Origin: Streptomyces eurocidicus
GTDB lineage: Bacteria; Actinomycetota; Actinomycetes; Streptomycetales; Streptomycetaceae
Length of the DNA stretch: 64,000 nt
Direction: 5' to 3'
Assembly: GCF_002891295.1 (NCBI RefSeq)
Contig: NZ_LGUI01000011.1
Span: 282,405 to 346,404, forward strand
Shown here: positions 27,250-34,279 of the stretch, in pieces
Layout of the letters: the number at the start of each line of letters is the position of its first letter
How positions within the stretch are numbered: position 1 is the first letter of the stretch
Position numbers and translations under genes: made by a program
The notes under the pieces: generated by a model
What the model was told of the DNA's origin: nothing
What the model saw: only the letters and a program-made list of their open reading frames with translations
Databases searched by the model: none

Positions 27250-28392
27250 GTGGAGTACAACGGGTGGGCCGACGAGGGGTTCGGCGCCGTCGCGGACGCG
27301 TTCGGGCGGAACTTCACCGACCACGGCGACCTCGGCGCGGCCGTCACCGTGTTCGTGGCCGGCCGCAAGGTCGTCGACCTGTGGGGCGGCACGGCCGACG
27401 AGCGCACCGGCCGGCCCTGGGAGCGGGACACCGCGGTCCCCGTCCTGTCCGCCGCCAAGGGCATCGTCGCCGTCTGCGCCCACCTCCTCGCGCAGGAGGG
27501 CCGACTGGACCTCGACGCGCCGATCGCCGACCACTGGCCGGAGTTCGCGCGGCACGGCAAGGAGCGGATCACCCCGCGCATGGTCCTCGCCCACCGCGCC
27601 GGGCTGCCCGTCATCGACCGGCCGCTGACCTTCGAGGAGGTCCTCGCCTGGACGCCGGTGGTGCGCGCCCTGGAGGAGCAGGCCCCGTACTGGGAGCCCG
27701 GCACCGCGCACGAGTACCACGGGCACACCATGGGCTGGCTGATCGGCGAGGTGATCCGCCGGATCACGGGCCGCACCCCCGGCGCCCACTTCCGCGCGGC
27801 CGTCGCCGACGGACTGGGGCTGACCACCTGGATCGGCGTCCCGGAAGCCGAACTCCCGGGCCTGGCCCGCCTGGCCGAGGGGCCCGAACCGTACCCGGAG
27901 CTCCCGGCCGACTCCCTCTTCGCGCGGATCCTCACGATGGAGGGGACGCTCGTCTTCCCCGGCATCGACCACCCGCGCGGCCGGAACTCCCCCGCCGTAC
28001 TCGCCGCCGAGATCCCCGCCACGGGCGCGGTGTCGTCCGCCCGCGGCCTGGCCACGCTCTACGCGGCGGTCGCGACCGGCGTCGACGGCTCGCCGCGGCT
28101 GCTCGGCCGGGAGACCCTCACCGACGCCCTGCGCGTACGGACCGACGGGCCCTCGTGGTCGGGCTTCCCGGACATGGGCGTGCACTGGGGCAGCGGTTTC
28201 AACGTCGCGACGGAGAGCGTGCCGCTGCTGGGGCCACGCAGCTTCAGCAACGAGGGGGCGGGCGGGCACTTCGCCCTGGGGGACGACGAGGCGGGGGTCG
28301 GCTTCGCGTATGTGACGAACCGGATGGTGGGTGGGGAGGATCCTCGGGGGCCGTTGCTGGTTTCGGCTGTGCGGGGGTGTGTGGCGGGGTGA
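27250..28392 (+). CDS. serine hydrolase, beta-lactamase/EstB family
   Basis: 380 aa. Class C beta-lactamase-like fold without a signal peptide. The SxxK motif is SAAK in VPVLSAAKGIVAVCAHLLA (serine about residue 75); the tyrosine motif is YHG in HEYHGHTMGWLIGEV; the third motif region is NEGAGGHFALGDDEAGVG, as in EstB-type esterases. RMVLAHRAGLP is another family landmark. Such cytoplasmic members are usually carboxylesterases or peptidases rather than antibiotic-destroying enzymes. GTG start has AAAGG about nine bases upstream. The gene ends into a palindromic element. Codon composition is like that of neighbours. Confidence 0.88.
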   Translation: MEYNGWADEGFGAVADAFGRNFTDHGDLGAAVTVFVAGRKVVDLWGGTADERTGRPWERDTAVPVLSAAKGIVAVCAHLLAQEGRLDLDAPIADHWPEFARHGKERITPRMVLAHRAGLPVIDRPLTFEEVLAWTPVVRALEEQAPYWEPGTAHEYHGHTMGWLIGEVIRRITGRTPGAHFRAAVADGLGLTTWIGVPEAELPGLARLAEGPEPYPELPADSLFARILTMEGTLVFPGIDHPRGRNSPAVLAAEIPATGAVSSARGLATLYAAVATGVDGSPRLLGRETLTDALRVRTDGPSWSGFPDMGVHWGSGFNVATESVPLLGPRSFSNEGAGGHFALGDDEAGVGFAYVTNRMVGGEDPRGPLLVSAVRGCVAG

Positions 28393-28414
28393 GGGTGAGG
28401 GTGCGGCGGGCCTT

Positions 28415-28560
28415 TCCCCAGCCCGCCCCTTCCCGAATGTCCTCAAGCGCCGGACGGGCTGGAAATCAGCCCGTCCGGCGCTTGAGGACACCGCGCGTCA
28501 GCGCGGAAGGGGGGCTGGGGGCGCAGCCCCCAGTTCGGGAAGGGGCGGGCTGGGGAAAGA
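28415..28560. repeat. palindromic intergenic element
   Basis: Core palindrome 28441-28489 with loop GGAAAT, followed by CCGCGCGTCAGCGCGG, GGCTGGGGGCGCAGCCCCC and the mirrored flank TTCGGGAAGGGGCGGG. Same family as the elements at 11810 and 31760. The remaining sequence to 28663 should hold the promoter of the lasso-type locus. Confidence 0.85.
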
Positions 28561-28663
28561 AAACCCGCCACTCCTTCGGGTGGCCACCTACCTCACGCGG
28601 AGTAATCCCCACCCCCCGCGGACAGCCTCCCCCAGCCCCCCCGCGAACGAAGGGACCCCGCCC

Positions 28664-28840
28664 ATGAAGCCGCACGAGACCTACGAGCCACCCGTACTCG
28701 AAGAGCTCGGCCGCTTCGCCGAACTCACCCGGGGCGGACCGGAGGAAGCCGGAGGCACGGCCCGCGTCCCCCGGACCGGGGCCCTGGCCGGACCCCCGGC
28801 CGCGAACCGCAGCCCCGCACCCACGCCGGGGACCCCCTGA
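28664..28840 (+). CDS. lasso-type leader peptide precursor with atypical proline-rich core
   Basis: 58 aa. The leader matches the actinobacterial lasso consensus exactly: Y7-x2-P10-x-L12-x3-G16-x-F18-x3-T22 in YEPPVLEELGRFAELT. Such leaders bind the B1 protein and are cut by B2 one residue after the threonine, which would release a core starting at G24. That core has glutamates at positions 4 and 5, not an acidic residue at 7-9 as needed for a lasso ring, and its last 20 residues are rich in Pro and Ala (GPPAANRSPAPTPGTP). It has no cysteine. AAGGGA lies about ten bases before the ATG. It is followed 22 bp later by the B1 gene. Possibly a decayed lasso locus or a different peptide product made with the same leader machinery. 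Confidence 0.75.
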   Translation: MKPHETYEPPVLEELGRFAELTRGGPEEAGGTARVPRTGALAGPPAANRSPAPTPGTP

Positions 28841-28862
28841 GGACCGACCTGAGAGGAGCCCC

Positions 28863-29129
28863 ATGAGTGTGCTCACCCTGCACCCCGACGTGTCCGCCGC
28901 CGACACCGAGGACGGAATGGTGCTGCTCGACGAAGTCGCCGGTCGCTACTGGCAGCTCAACGGCACCGGAGCGACCGTGCTTCGCGCCCTGCTCGACGGC
29001 GCCACCCCACGGGAGGTGGCGCACTCGCTCGCCGAGCGCTATCCGGGCCTGACCACCGAGCGGACGAACAGCGACGTGGCCGCGCTCATCAACTCCCTCT
29101 CCGAAGCCCGCCTGGTGGTGACCGCGTGA
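28863..29129 (+). CDS. lasso peptide B1 protein (PqqD-like leader-binding domain)
   Basis: 88 aa. PqqD/RRE fold: HPDVSAADTEDGMVLLDEVAGR, then YWQLNGTGATVLRALLDG and a helical second half (REVAHSLAERYPGLTTERTNSDVAALINSL, cited in parts). WQLN and GxxVLxxLLxG are typical of the stand-alone recognition element that presents the precursor's leader to the B2 protease. ATG preceded by GAGAGGAG. Its stop overlaps the B2 GTG (GTGA). Complete and apparently intact, which argues that the locus is functional. Confidence 0.85.
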   Translation: MSVLTLHPDVSAADTEDGMVLLDEVAGRYWQLNGTGATVLRALLDGATPREVAHSLAERYPGLTTERTNSDVAALINSLSEARLVVTA

Positions 29130-29557
29130 GTCGGCCGGTGGTCCCGGAGCCCCGGGAGCCCGTGCCGCTCCGCCGCCGCCCGGCGGCCCTGCTGGCGGTC
29201 GGCGCCGCCCGGCTGCTCACCCTGTTCCCGCCCCGCCGCATCCGCCGCGCCCTGACGCTGGCCCGGCGCGGCGCGGCCCCCGCCACGGCGGAGGAGGCCC
29301 TGGCGGCCAGGCGCGCCGTCGTCGGGCTGAGCACGCGGTGCGCGGGCGAGGGCTGTCTCCAGCGCTCCATAGCCACGGCGCTCCTGTGCCGGATGCGCGG
29401 GGTGTGGCCGGACTGGTGCACGGGTGTGCGTACGGGTCCGTTCCGCGCCCACGCGTGGGTGGAGGTGGCGGGCCTGCCCATCGGGGAGACGCACTCGCCG
29501 GGCTACTTCCACCGGCTCATGGTCGTGCCGAGCGGAGCGGTCCGGGAGCGGCCGTGA
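29126..29557 (+). CDS. lasso peptide B2 leader peptidase (transglutaminase-like)
   Basis: 143 aa. Cysteine protease of the McjB C-terminal type that removes the leader. C77 in GEGCLQRSIATALL, H109 in RAHAWVEV and E121 in LPIGE occupy the catalytic Cys-His-Asp positions; the His-to-acid spacing of 12 equals McjB. Glu in place of Asp is something I recall in other actinobacterial B2 proteins, so it is not evidence of decay by itself. CRMRGVWPDWCTGVRTG between them is also typical. GTG start overlaps B1. The ATP-dependent cyclase (asparagine-synthetase-like C protein) and an exporter, normally present in lasso clusters, are absent from the surroundings. Confidence 0.87.
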   Translation: MSRPVVPEPREPVPLRRRPAALLAVGAARLLTLFPPRRIRRALTLARRGAAPATAEEALAARRAVVGLSTRCAGEGCLQRSIATALLCRMRGVWPDWCTGVRTGPFRAHAWVEVAGLPIGETHSPGYFHRLMVVPSGAVRERP

Positions 29558-29592
29558 CGGCGCCCGGGGGCGGAGGTCGGGGGCCGGGGGCC

Positions 29593-29646
29593 GGCCGGGA
29601 GTCGGCCGGGAGTCGGCCGGGAGTCGGCCGGGAGTCGGCCGGGAAC
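29593..29646. repeat. 11-bp tandem repeat after the B2 gene
   Basis: GGCCGGGAGTC repeated four times from 29593 and a partial fifth copy (GGCCGGGAACC). It lies between the end of the lasso-type locus and the stop codon of the secreted protein on the other strand. It probably arose by slippage. Confidence 0.85.
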
Positions 29647-29648
29647 CG

Positions 29649-30257
29649 TCACCGGTTCAGCGTGAACGAGACGTCGTCGATGAACCACGACGTGGCCGCG
29701 ATCCCGACGAAGACCCGTCCGCTGCCGCTCCCCTCCTGCCGGGCCGGGGAGAAGAGATTGCGGACGGCCTTGCCCGTGTCCGTCTCCCTCGCCCGGGTAC
29801 GGCCGGGGTCGACGCGGGTGAACGTCCTGTCCGACGTGAGGTCGGAGACCTCGTCCGTGTTGTAGACGAGGTGATCGTCCGTCGTGGTCAGCACGTCCGG
29901 TCCGCTGCCGCCCGTGGCCCGGCCCGTCATCGTCAGGGTCGCGGACCCGATCCGCGAGCGGCTGGGGGCGTCGCAGGTCAGCCGGCCGACGCCGGTGGCG
30001 GCGCCGTCGGGCCTGACGTCCATGCGGAGGGAGCCGTGGCAGCGCAGGGCGACGGCGGCCTTACCGTCCCCGGCGCCCTCCACCCGCCCGTCGGCGGCGG
30101 CCGCGCCCGGACCCGCCGGGGCGAGCGTGAGCGTGAGCGCACCGGCCGCGACCGCCCCGGCCAGCAGCCGGCGGGCGGTGGCGCGGCGCGGGGTGGGCGG
30201 GGCCTTCAGGGCCTTCGGGGCCTTCGGGGCCTTCGGAACCGACAACTTCGAGATCAT
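29649..30257 (-). CDS. secreted hypothetical protein, 202 aa
   Basis: Not recognised by family. N-terminus: a basic stretch with a KAP repeat (PKAPKAPKALKAP) encoded by 12-bp repeats, then a hydrophobic segment RRLLAGAVAAGALTLTLAP and cleavage near GAAAA-D, indicating Sec export. The mature part is about 155 residues, beta-rich, with two cysteines (RCHGSLRMDV and RLTCDAPS) that could form one disulfide, and it ends ATSWFIDDVSFTLNR. ATG start has AAGGA six to seven bases upstream. It converges on the lasso-type locus and is divergent from the VOC gene. No function can be given. Confidence 0.65.
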   Translation of the reverse strand: MISKLSVPKAPKAPKALKAPPTPRRATARRLLAGAVAAGALTLTLAPAGPGAAAADGRVEGAGDGKAAVALRCHGSLRMDVRPDGAATGVGRLTCDAPSRSRIGSATLTMTGRATGGSGPDVLTTTDDHLVYNTDEVSDLTSDRTFTRVDPGRTRARETDTGKAVRNLFSPARQEGSGSGRVFVGIAATSWFIDDVSFTLNR

Positions 30258-30647
30258 GGCGAATCCTTCTCATCGGAGGGCTCCCGACGCGTCGCGCCGG
30301 GGTCCGGATGGGACGAGGCCCGGATGGGACGGGATCCGGGCGCCCGGGGCACACACGCACCGCTCGCTCCGGGAGAGGAACGGGCGCGTACGCCCCCTCC
30401 GCTCCCCGCGGGGTACGGGGCACATCGCTCGCCCAGGAGCGTGCTCCCGCCGCATCCCCATCGAAACCCATACGGGGTCACTCTTACGGGTGAACGCATC
30501 CGGAAGGCCCAAACCCGATTCCCTCGACGGAACCCGGCCCGGACCAGCCACTTTCGCCCCACCGGGCACACCGGACTCACACTGCCCCTCGCTGTCGCCC
30601 GGGTCACTCTCGTACCACCGCCACACGCGAGGAAGGAAGCGGACACC
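30258..30647. other. 390-bp divergent intergenic region without a gene
   Basis: Between the secreted protein (leftward) and the VOC protein (rightward). Reading frames across it on both strands lack a ribosome-binding site and have arginine/proline-biased translations typical of non-coding GC-rich DNA. It contains a short GGATGGGACG duplication near 30305-30335. Promoters for both neighbours should lie here, but no clear -10/-35 pair was identified. Confidence 0.4.
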
Positions 30648-31037
30648 ATGTTCACGAACACCAAGGCGTTCAGCGGCTTCGCCGTGGACGACATCGAGCG
30701 CGCCAAGGACTTCTACCACCGGACGCTCGGCCTCCGGGTCACCGAGGAGTACGGGCTCCTGACGCTGCACATCACCGGCGGCACGGAGGTCCTCGTCTAT
30801 CCCAAGCCCGGCCACACGCCCGCGACCTTCACCATCCTCAACTTCCCCGTCGACGACATCGACCGGGCCGTCGAAGAGCTGACCTCGCGCGGGATCCGCT
30901 TCGAGCGGTACGAGCAGTTCGAACAGGACGAGAAGGGGATCTTCCGGCAGGAAGGACCGCCCATCGCCTGGTTCACGGACCCCGCCGGGAACGTCCTGTC
31001 CGTGCTCCAGGCGGCCGGGCCGCACCCCGCCCCGTGA
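30648..31037 (+). CDS. VOC-family protein (glyoxalase/bleomycin-resistance fold)
   Basis: 129 aa. Two beta-alpha-beta-beta-beta repeats: FSGFAVDDIERAKDFYHRTLGLRV and LNFPVDDIDRAVEELTSRGIRF, ending AWFTDPAGNVLSVLQ. LHITGGTEVLVYPKPGHTPATFTIL, cited in part, carries the first-half ligand strand. The glutamate and histidine metal ligands of true glyoxalase I are not all obvious, so a binding or dioxygenase-like role is equally possible. Strong RBS GGAAGGA nine bases before ATG. It is followed by the SGNH hydrolase after 18 bp, but that gene has its own leaderless promoter. Confidence 0.85.
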   Translation: MFTNTKAFSGFAVDDIERAKDFYHRTLGLRVTEEYGLLTLHITGGTEVLVYPKPGHTPATFTILNFPVDDIDRAVEELTSRGIRFERYEQFEQDEKGIFRQEGPPIAWFTDPAGNVLSVLQAAGPHPAP

Positions 31038-31055
31038 GGCCGATAGCCTGACCGT

Positions 31056-31745
31056 ATGCGGATCATGTTCGTCGGCGACTCGATGACCATCGGTAGCGTC
31101 GGTGACTACACATGGCGGTACCGCATGTGGCAGCACCTCAACGCCTCCTACGGCGGCCCCTACAAGATCGTCGGGCCGCGCGCCGAGCTGTACGACCCCT
31201 CCGTCGACGCGCCCGGTTCGCTCGCCTACGGCGACCCCGCCTTCCCGGCCCGCGCCCAGGCGCACCTGGCCGGCTGGGGCGAGGGCTGGCTGCACATGGC
31301 CCCGCTGATCGGGGACGCCGTCCGGGCGGGCAAGGCCGACACCCTGCTGGTCTCCCTCGGCCTGATCGACCTCGGCTTCTACACCGACGCCGAACAGACC
31401 GCCGAGAACGTCCACCGCTTCCTCGCCGCCGCCCGCGAGGCCAATCCGCGCGTCCGGGCGGTACTGCTGCCCGTGATCCACAACGTGCGGGCGCTCAACG
31501 ACCCGCCCTTCGCCGCCCAGTGCGAGCGCTTCAACGAGCTGCTGGGCAAGGCGGTCGCCGAGCTGGACTCGCCGGCGTCGCCGCTGCTGCTGGCGTCCGC
31601 GCCGGAGGGGTGGGACATCGACCGCGATACGTATGACGGGACGCATCCCAACGCGGAGGGGGAGCATCGGCTGGCGGGGGCGTTCGCGGGGGCGATGCAT
31701 CAGGCGTGGGGGGTGGCGGGGCCGTACGAGCCTGTGCGGGACTGA
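31056..31745 (+). CDS. SGNH/GDSL-family hydrolase
   Basis: 229 aa. Block I is FVGDSMTIGS, with S9 as the nucleophile; the block V histidine is in DGTHPNAEGEHRLA (D-x2-H), giving the Asp-His part of the triad. There is no signal peptide, so it is probably a cytoplasmic esterase or lipase-like enzyme. Block II/III residues are less clear (SLGLIDLGFYTDAEQTAENV), with an isoleucine where many members have asparagine (GxND), which is unusual. TAGCCT six bases before ATG indicates a leaderless transcript. The gene ends at a palindromic element. Confidence 0.85.
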   Translation: MRIMFVGDSMTIGSVGDYTWRYRMWQHLNASYGGPYKIVGPRAELYDPSVDAPGSLAYGDPAFPARAQAHLAGWGEGWLHMAPLIGDAVRAGKADTLLVSLGLIDLGFYTDAEQTAENVHRFLAAAREANPRVRAVLLPVIHNVRALNDPPFAAQCERFNELLGKAVAELDSPASPLLLASAPEGWDIDRDTYDGTHPNAEGEHRLAGAFAGAMHQAWGVAGPYEPVRD

Positions 31746-31759
31746 CCTGGCGGTCGGCG

Positions 31760-31915
31760 GGGGTTTTCCCCTACCCGCCCCTTCCCGAATGTCCTCAAAC
31801 GCCGGACGGGCTGAATTTCAGCCCGTCCGGCGTTTGAGGACACCGCGCGGAGCGCGGAAAAGGGGGCCCGGGGGCGAAGCACCCGGTTACGGGAAGGGGC
31901 GGGGTGGGGAAAAAG
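31760..31915. repeat. palindromic intergenic element
   Basis: Core 31793-31839 (CCTCAAACGCCGGACGGGCTG with mirrored arm, loop AATTT), followed by CCGCGCGGAGCGCGG, GGGGCCCGGGGGCGAAG and the mirrored flank GGGAAGGGGCGGGGTGGGG. The core arms carry A/T changes at matching positions (AAACG / CGTTT) relative to other copies. Confidence 0.85.
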
Positions 31916-32001
31916 CCCGCCGCAGGCGCACGCACCCCGCCACGCCGTCACCCACAAGCACCCTTGCCTCAAGCGCACTCCAAGGCGTTGGCTAGGCCAC
32001 T

Positions 32002-32997
32002 ATGGAGTACACGCAGCTCGGACGCACAGGTCTCAAGGTCAGCCGCATCGTCCTCGGCACGATGAACTTCGGACCTCAGACGGACGAGGCCGACAGCCAC
32101 GCCATCATGGACGCCGCACTCGACGCGGGCGTCAACTTCTTCGACACCGCCAACGTCTACGGCTGGGGCGAGAACAAGGGCCGCACCGAGGAGATCATCG
32201 GCAGCTGGCTCGCGCGCGGTGGCGGGCGGCGCGAGAAGGTCGTCCTCGGCACCAAGGTGTTCGGGAACATGGGCCCGGACGGCGCCGACTGGCCGAACCA
32301 CGACCGGCTGTCCGCCGTGAACATCCGGCGCGCCGTCGACGCGAGCCTCAAGCGGCTGCAGACCGACCACATCGACCTCTACCAGTTCCACCACGTCGAC
32401 CGGACCACGCCGTGGGACGAGATCTGGCAGGCGATCGACGTCCTCGTCCAGCAGGGCAAGATCCTCTACGCGGGCTCCTCCAACCACGCCGGCTGGCACA
32501 TCGCCCAGGCCAACGAGGCGGCGCGGCGGCGCGGCTCGTACGGGCTGGTCAGCGAGCAGTGCCTGTACAACCTCGCCGAGCGGCGGGCCGAGATGGAGGT
32601 CGTCCCGGCCGCCGAGGCGTACGGGCTCGGGGTCATCCCCTGGTCGCCCCTGCACGGCGGGCTGCTCGGCGGCGTCATCCGCAAGGAGCGGGAGGGCGGC
32701 AGCGGCCGCGCCGCGTCCGGCCGGTCGGCCGACGCGCTCGCGAACACCAAGGTCCGTGAGCAGGTCCAGGCGTACGAGGACCTGCTCGACAAGCACGGTC
32801 TGGAGCCCGGCGAGGTGGCGCTCGCGTGGCTGCTGACCCGGCCCGGCGTCACCGGGCCGATCGTCGGGCCGCGTACCGGCGACCAGCTGTCCTCGGCGCT
32901 GCGCGCCGTCGAGCTGAAGCTGTCGGAGGAGCTGCTGACCGAGCTGGACGGGATCTTCCCGGGCCCGGGGCCTTCGCCGGAGGCGTTCGCCTGGTAG
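32002..32997 (+). CDS. aldo/keto reductase
   Basis: 331 aa TIM barrel. YTQLGRTGLKVSRIVLGTMNFG, GVNFFDTANVYGWG with the catalytic D and Y of the AKR tetrad, KVVLGTKVFG (lysine) and YQFHHVDRTTPWDE (histidine), each cited in part. NADPH-binding C-terminus: IPWSPLHGGLLGG and GPIVGPRTGDQLSSAL. It reduces aldehydes or ketones; the closest broad group is the AKR11/YghZ-like oxidoreductases. ATG at 32002 follows GGCTAGGCCACT, with no clear Shine-Dalgarno; it may be leaderless but the -10 is imperfect. It is flanked by palindromic elements on both sides, so it is a single-gene unit. Confidence 0.9.
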   Translation: MEYTQLGRTGLKVSRIVLGTMNFGPQTDEADSHAIMDAALDAGVNFFDTANVYGWGENKGRTEEIIGSWLARGGGRREKVVLGTKVFGNMGPDGADWPNHDRLSAVNIRRAVDASLKRLQTDHIDLYQFHHVDRTTPWDEIWQAIDVLVQQGKILYAGSSNHAGWHIAQANEAARRRGSYGLVSEQCLYNLAERRAEMEVVPAAEAYGLGVIPWSPLHGGLLGGVIRKEREGGSGRAASGRSADALANTKVREQVQAYEDLLDKHGLEPGEVALAWLLTRPGVTGPIVGPRTGDQLSSALRAVELKLSEELLTELDGIFPGPGPSPEAFAW

Positions 32998-33049
32998 CGG
33001 TGACCTGCCGGGGGTGGGTGGGTGCGGGTGCGGGTGGCTGGGGGGGGTG

Positions 33050-33345
33050 CCGCTGCGCGGGGCCTTTTCCCCACCCCGCCCCTTCCCGAACGGGGCTCTG
33101 CCCCGGACCCCGGTCCTCAAGCGCCGGACGGGCTGAGTTGTTGCCCGGAACCGGGCGAAAAGCCGAGCTCGGACCGGGCGAAAATCCAGCCCGGCTGGGG
33201 GCACCTCCTGGGGGCACCCCCAGCGGTAGCTGGGGGAGGTAGCTGGGGGAGCTTGAGGCCACCGCGCGTCAGCGCGGAACGGGGGCCCGGGGCGCCAGCC
33301 CCGGTTACGGGAAGGGGCGGGGCGGGGACAAAGCCCGCCGCAGGC
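33050..33345. repeat. long composite palindromic element with nested insertions
   Basis: The left arm CCTCAAGCGCCGGACGGGCTGA (33115-33136 region) is interrupted by sequence containing TTGCCCGGAACCGGGCGAAA, GAGCTCGGACCGGGCGAAAA and a GGGGGCACC/CAGC-TAGCTGGGGGAG block before GCTTGAGG resumes the right arm near 33250. The outer flanks (GGGGCTCTGCCCC, CGCGCGTCAGCGCG, GGGAAGGGGCGGGG) remain. It looks like a core element whose loop has received additional repeat modules. Confidence 0.8.
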
Positions 33346-33366
33346 GCCCACCCCCGCGTCACCACA

Positions 33367-33453
33367 TCACTTCACAGCCGACACCACGGCGACGACGACG
33401 AGCATCACGGCGAGCACACCGGTCATGATCCGGTTCCTGGTCTTGGGGTCCAC
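33367..33453 (-). CDS. 28-aa single-span membrane peptide
   Basis: Small gene translating to VDPKTRNRIMTG followed by a hydrophobic run (VLAVMLVVVAVVSAV) and a final lysine. I recall very similar short peptides being conserved in Streptomyces, but that needs a search. TACGCT lies six bases before the GTG (33451-33453), the leaderless pattern. One transmembrane helix of about 16 residues with positive charges on the N side. It is 30 bp from the end of the thpR gene on the same strand. Function unknown. Confidence 0.55.
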   Translation of the reverse strand: MDPKTRNRIMTGVLAVMLVVVAVVSAVK

Positions 33454-33483
33454 CCCTTGAGCGTAACCGCCGGGTCCGCGGGC

Positions 33484-34047
33484 TCAGCCACCCAGCCCCC
33501 AGGAAGCCACCGTCGTATAGCGGGGGCGTTCGCCGGGTACGCCCGAGGCCGGGAGGGTGCTGCGGACGAGTGCGAGCCGGTCGGCGGTCCACGGTGCGCC
33601 GGTGAAGTCCGCCAGGTGCTCCGTGTACGCGCCCAGGTGCACCGGGCCCGCCGCGCGGGCGAGCGTGAGGTGGGCGCGGAAGGGGTGCTTCCCGTCCGCC
33701 TCGACACCGGCCCGGCGGGCGCCCGCGGCGGTGGAGCGGGCCAGGTCGCGCAGGGTGGTCAGCTCGCCCTCGGCGCCGACCCACAGGATCTTGTCGCCGA
33801 ACCGGCCGGCCCGGGCGAAGCGCAGTGTGTGCGGCGGGTGCCGGTGCGCGGCCCGCGCCAGGCGCTCGGTGAGTCCGGGGAGCAGGGCCTCGTCGACCTC
33901 GCCGAGGAAGGCGAGGGTGAAGTGCCAGGTCGTGGGCTCGGTCCAGCGGAGGCGGTCGGCGCCGGGGAGGGTGTGGAGGGGGGCGAGTGCGGCTGCCAGC
34001 TCGGTGACGGCGGGCTGGGGCGGGATGACTGCTGCGAAGAGTCGCAT
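33484..34047 (-). CDS. thpR: RNA 2',3'-cyclic phosphodiesterase
   Basis: 187 aa LigT-like 2H phosphoesterase. The two HxTx motifs are HFTL (in TWHFTLAFLGEVDE, residues about 42-45) and HLTL (in RAHLTLARAAG, about 125-128). They form the active site that opens 2',3'-cyclic phosphates of RNA. It begins MRLFAAVIPPQPAVTELA, as in ThpR proteins. Physiological substrate in bacteria is uncertain (RNA end processing or cyclic nucleotides). Cytoplasmic, no signal peptide. Upstream lies a palindromic element rather than another gene, so it has its own promoter within about 40 bp. Confidence 0.9.
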   Translation of the reverse strand: MRLFAAVIPPQPAVTELAAALAPLHTLPGADRLRWTEPTTWHFTLAFLGEVDEALLPGLTERLARAAHRHPPHTLRFARAGRFGDKILWVGAEGELTTLRDLARSTAAGARRAGVEADGKHPFRAHLTLARAAGPVHLGAYTEHLADFTGAPWTADRLALVRSTLPASGVPGERPRYTTVASWGLGG

Positions 34048-34084
34048 GGGGTCAGTGTGGCGGGGCCGGTGGGTGCGGGTGGGG

Positions 34085-34279
34085 GTGCGGGGCTTTTTCC
34101 CCTCCCCGCCCTTCCCGCCGCATCCGATGTGCGGCTCCGCCGCGTGGCGGGGGCTTCGCCCCCAGGCCCCCTTTCCGCGCTCCGCGCGGTGTCCTCAAAC
34201 GCCGGACGGGCTGGATTTCCAGCCCGTCCGGCGCTTGAGGGCCGAGGTCCGGGGCGAGGCCCCGGCCCCGGCCCCGGCG
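34085..34279. repeat. palindromic intergenic element
   Basis: Core 34193-34240 (CCTCAAACGCCGGACGGGCTG, loop GATTTC, mirrored arm ending GCTTGAGG). On the left are the inverted pieces seen on the right of other copies (GGGGGCTTCGCCCCC, CCGCGCTCCGCGCGG), so the whole module is in opposite orientation to those at 28415 and 31760. It ends directly at the MFS stop codon region. Confidence 0.85.

Noticed and set aside
24342..28055. A 1237-codon minus-strand frame spanning four genes
   Set aside because: Only its last third is the sigma-partner protein, which begins at the ATGA overlap at 25334. The rest lies in the wrong frame or strand relative to the sigma factor, secreted protein and hydrolase.
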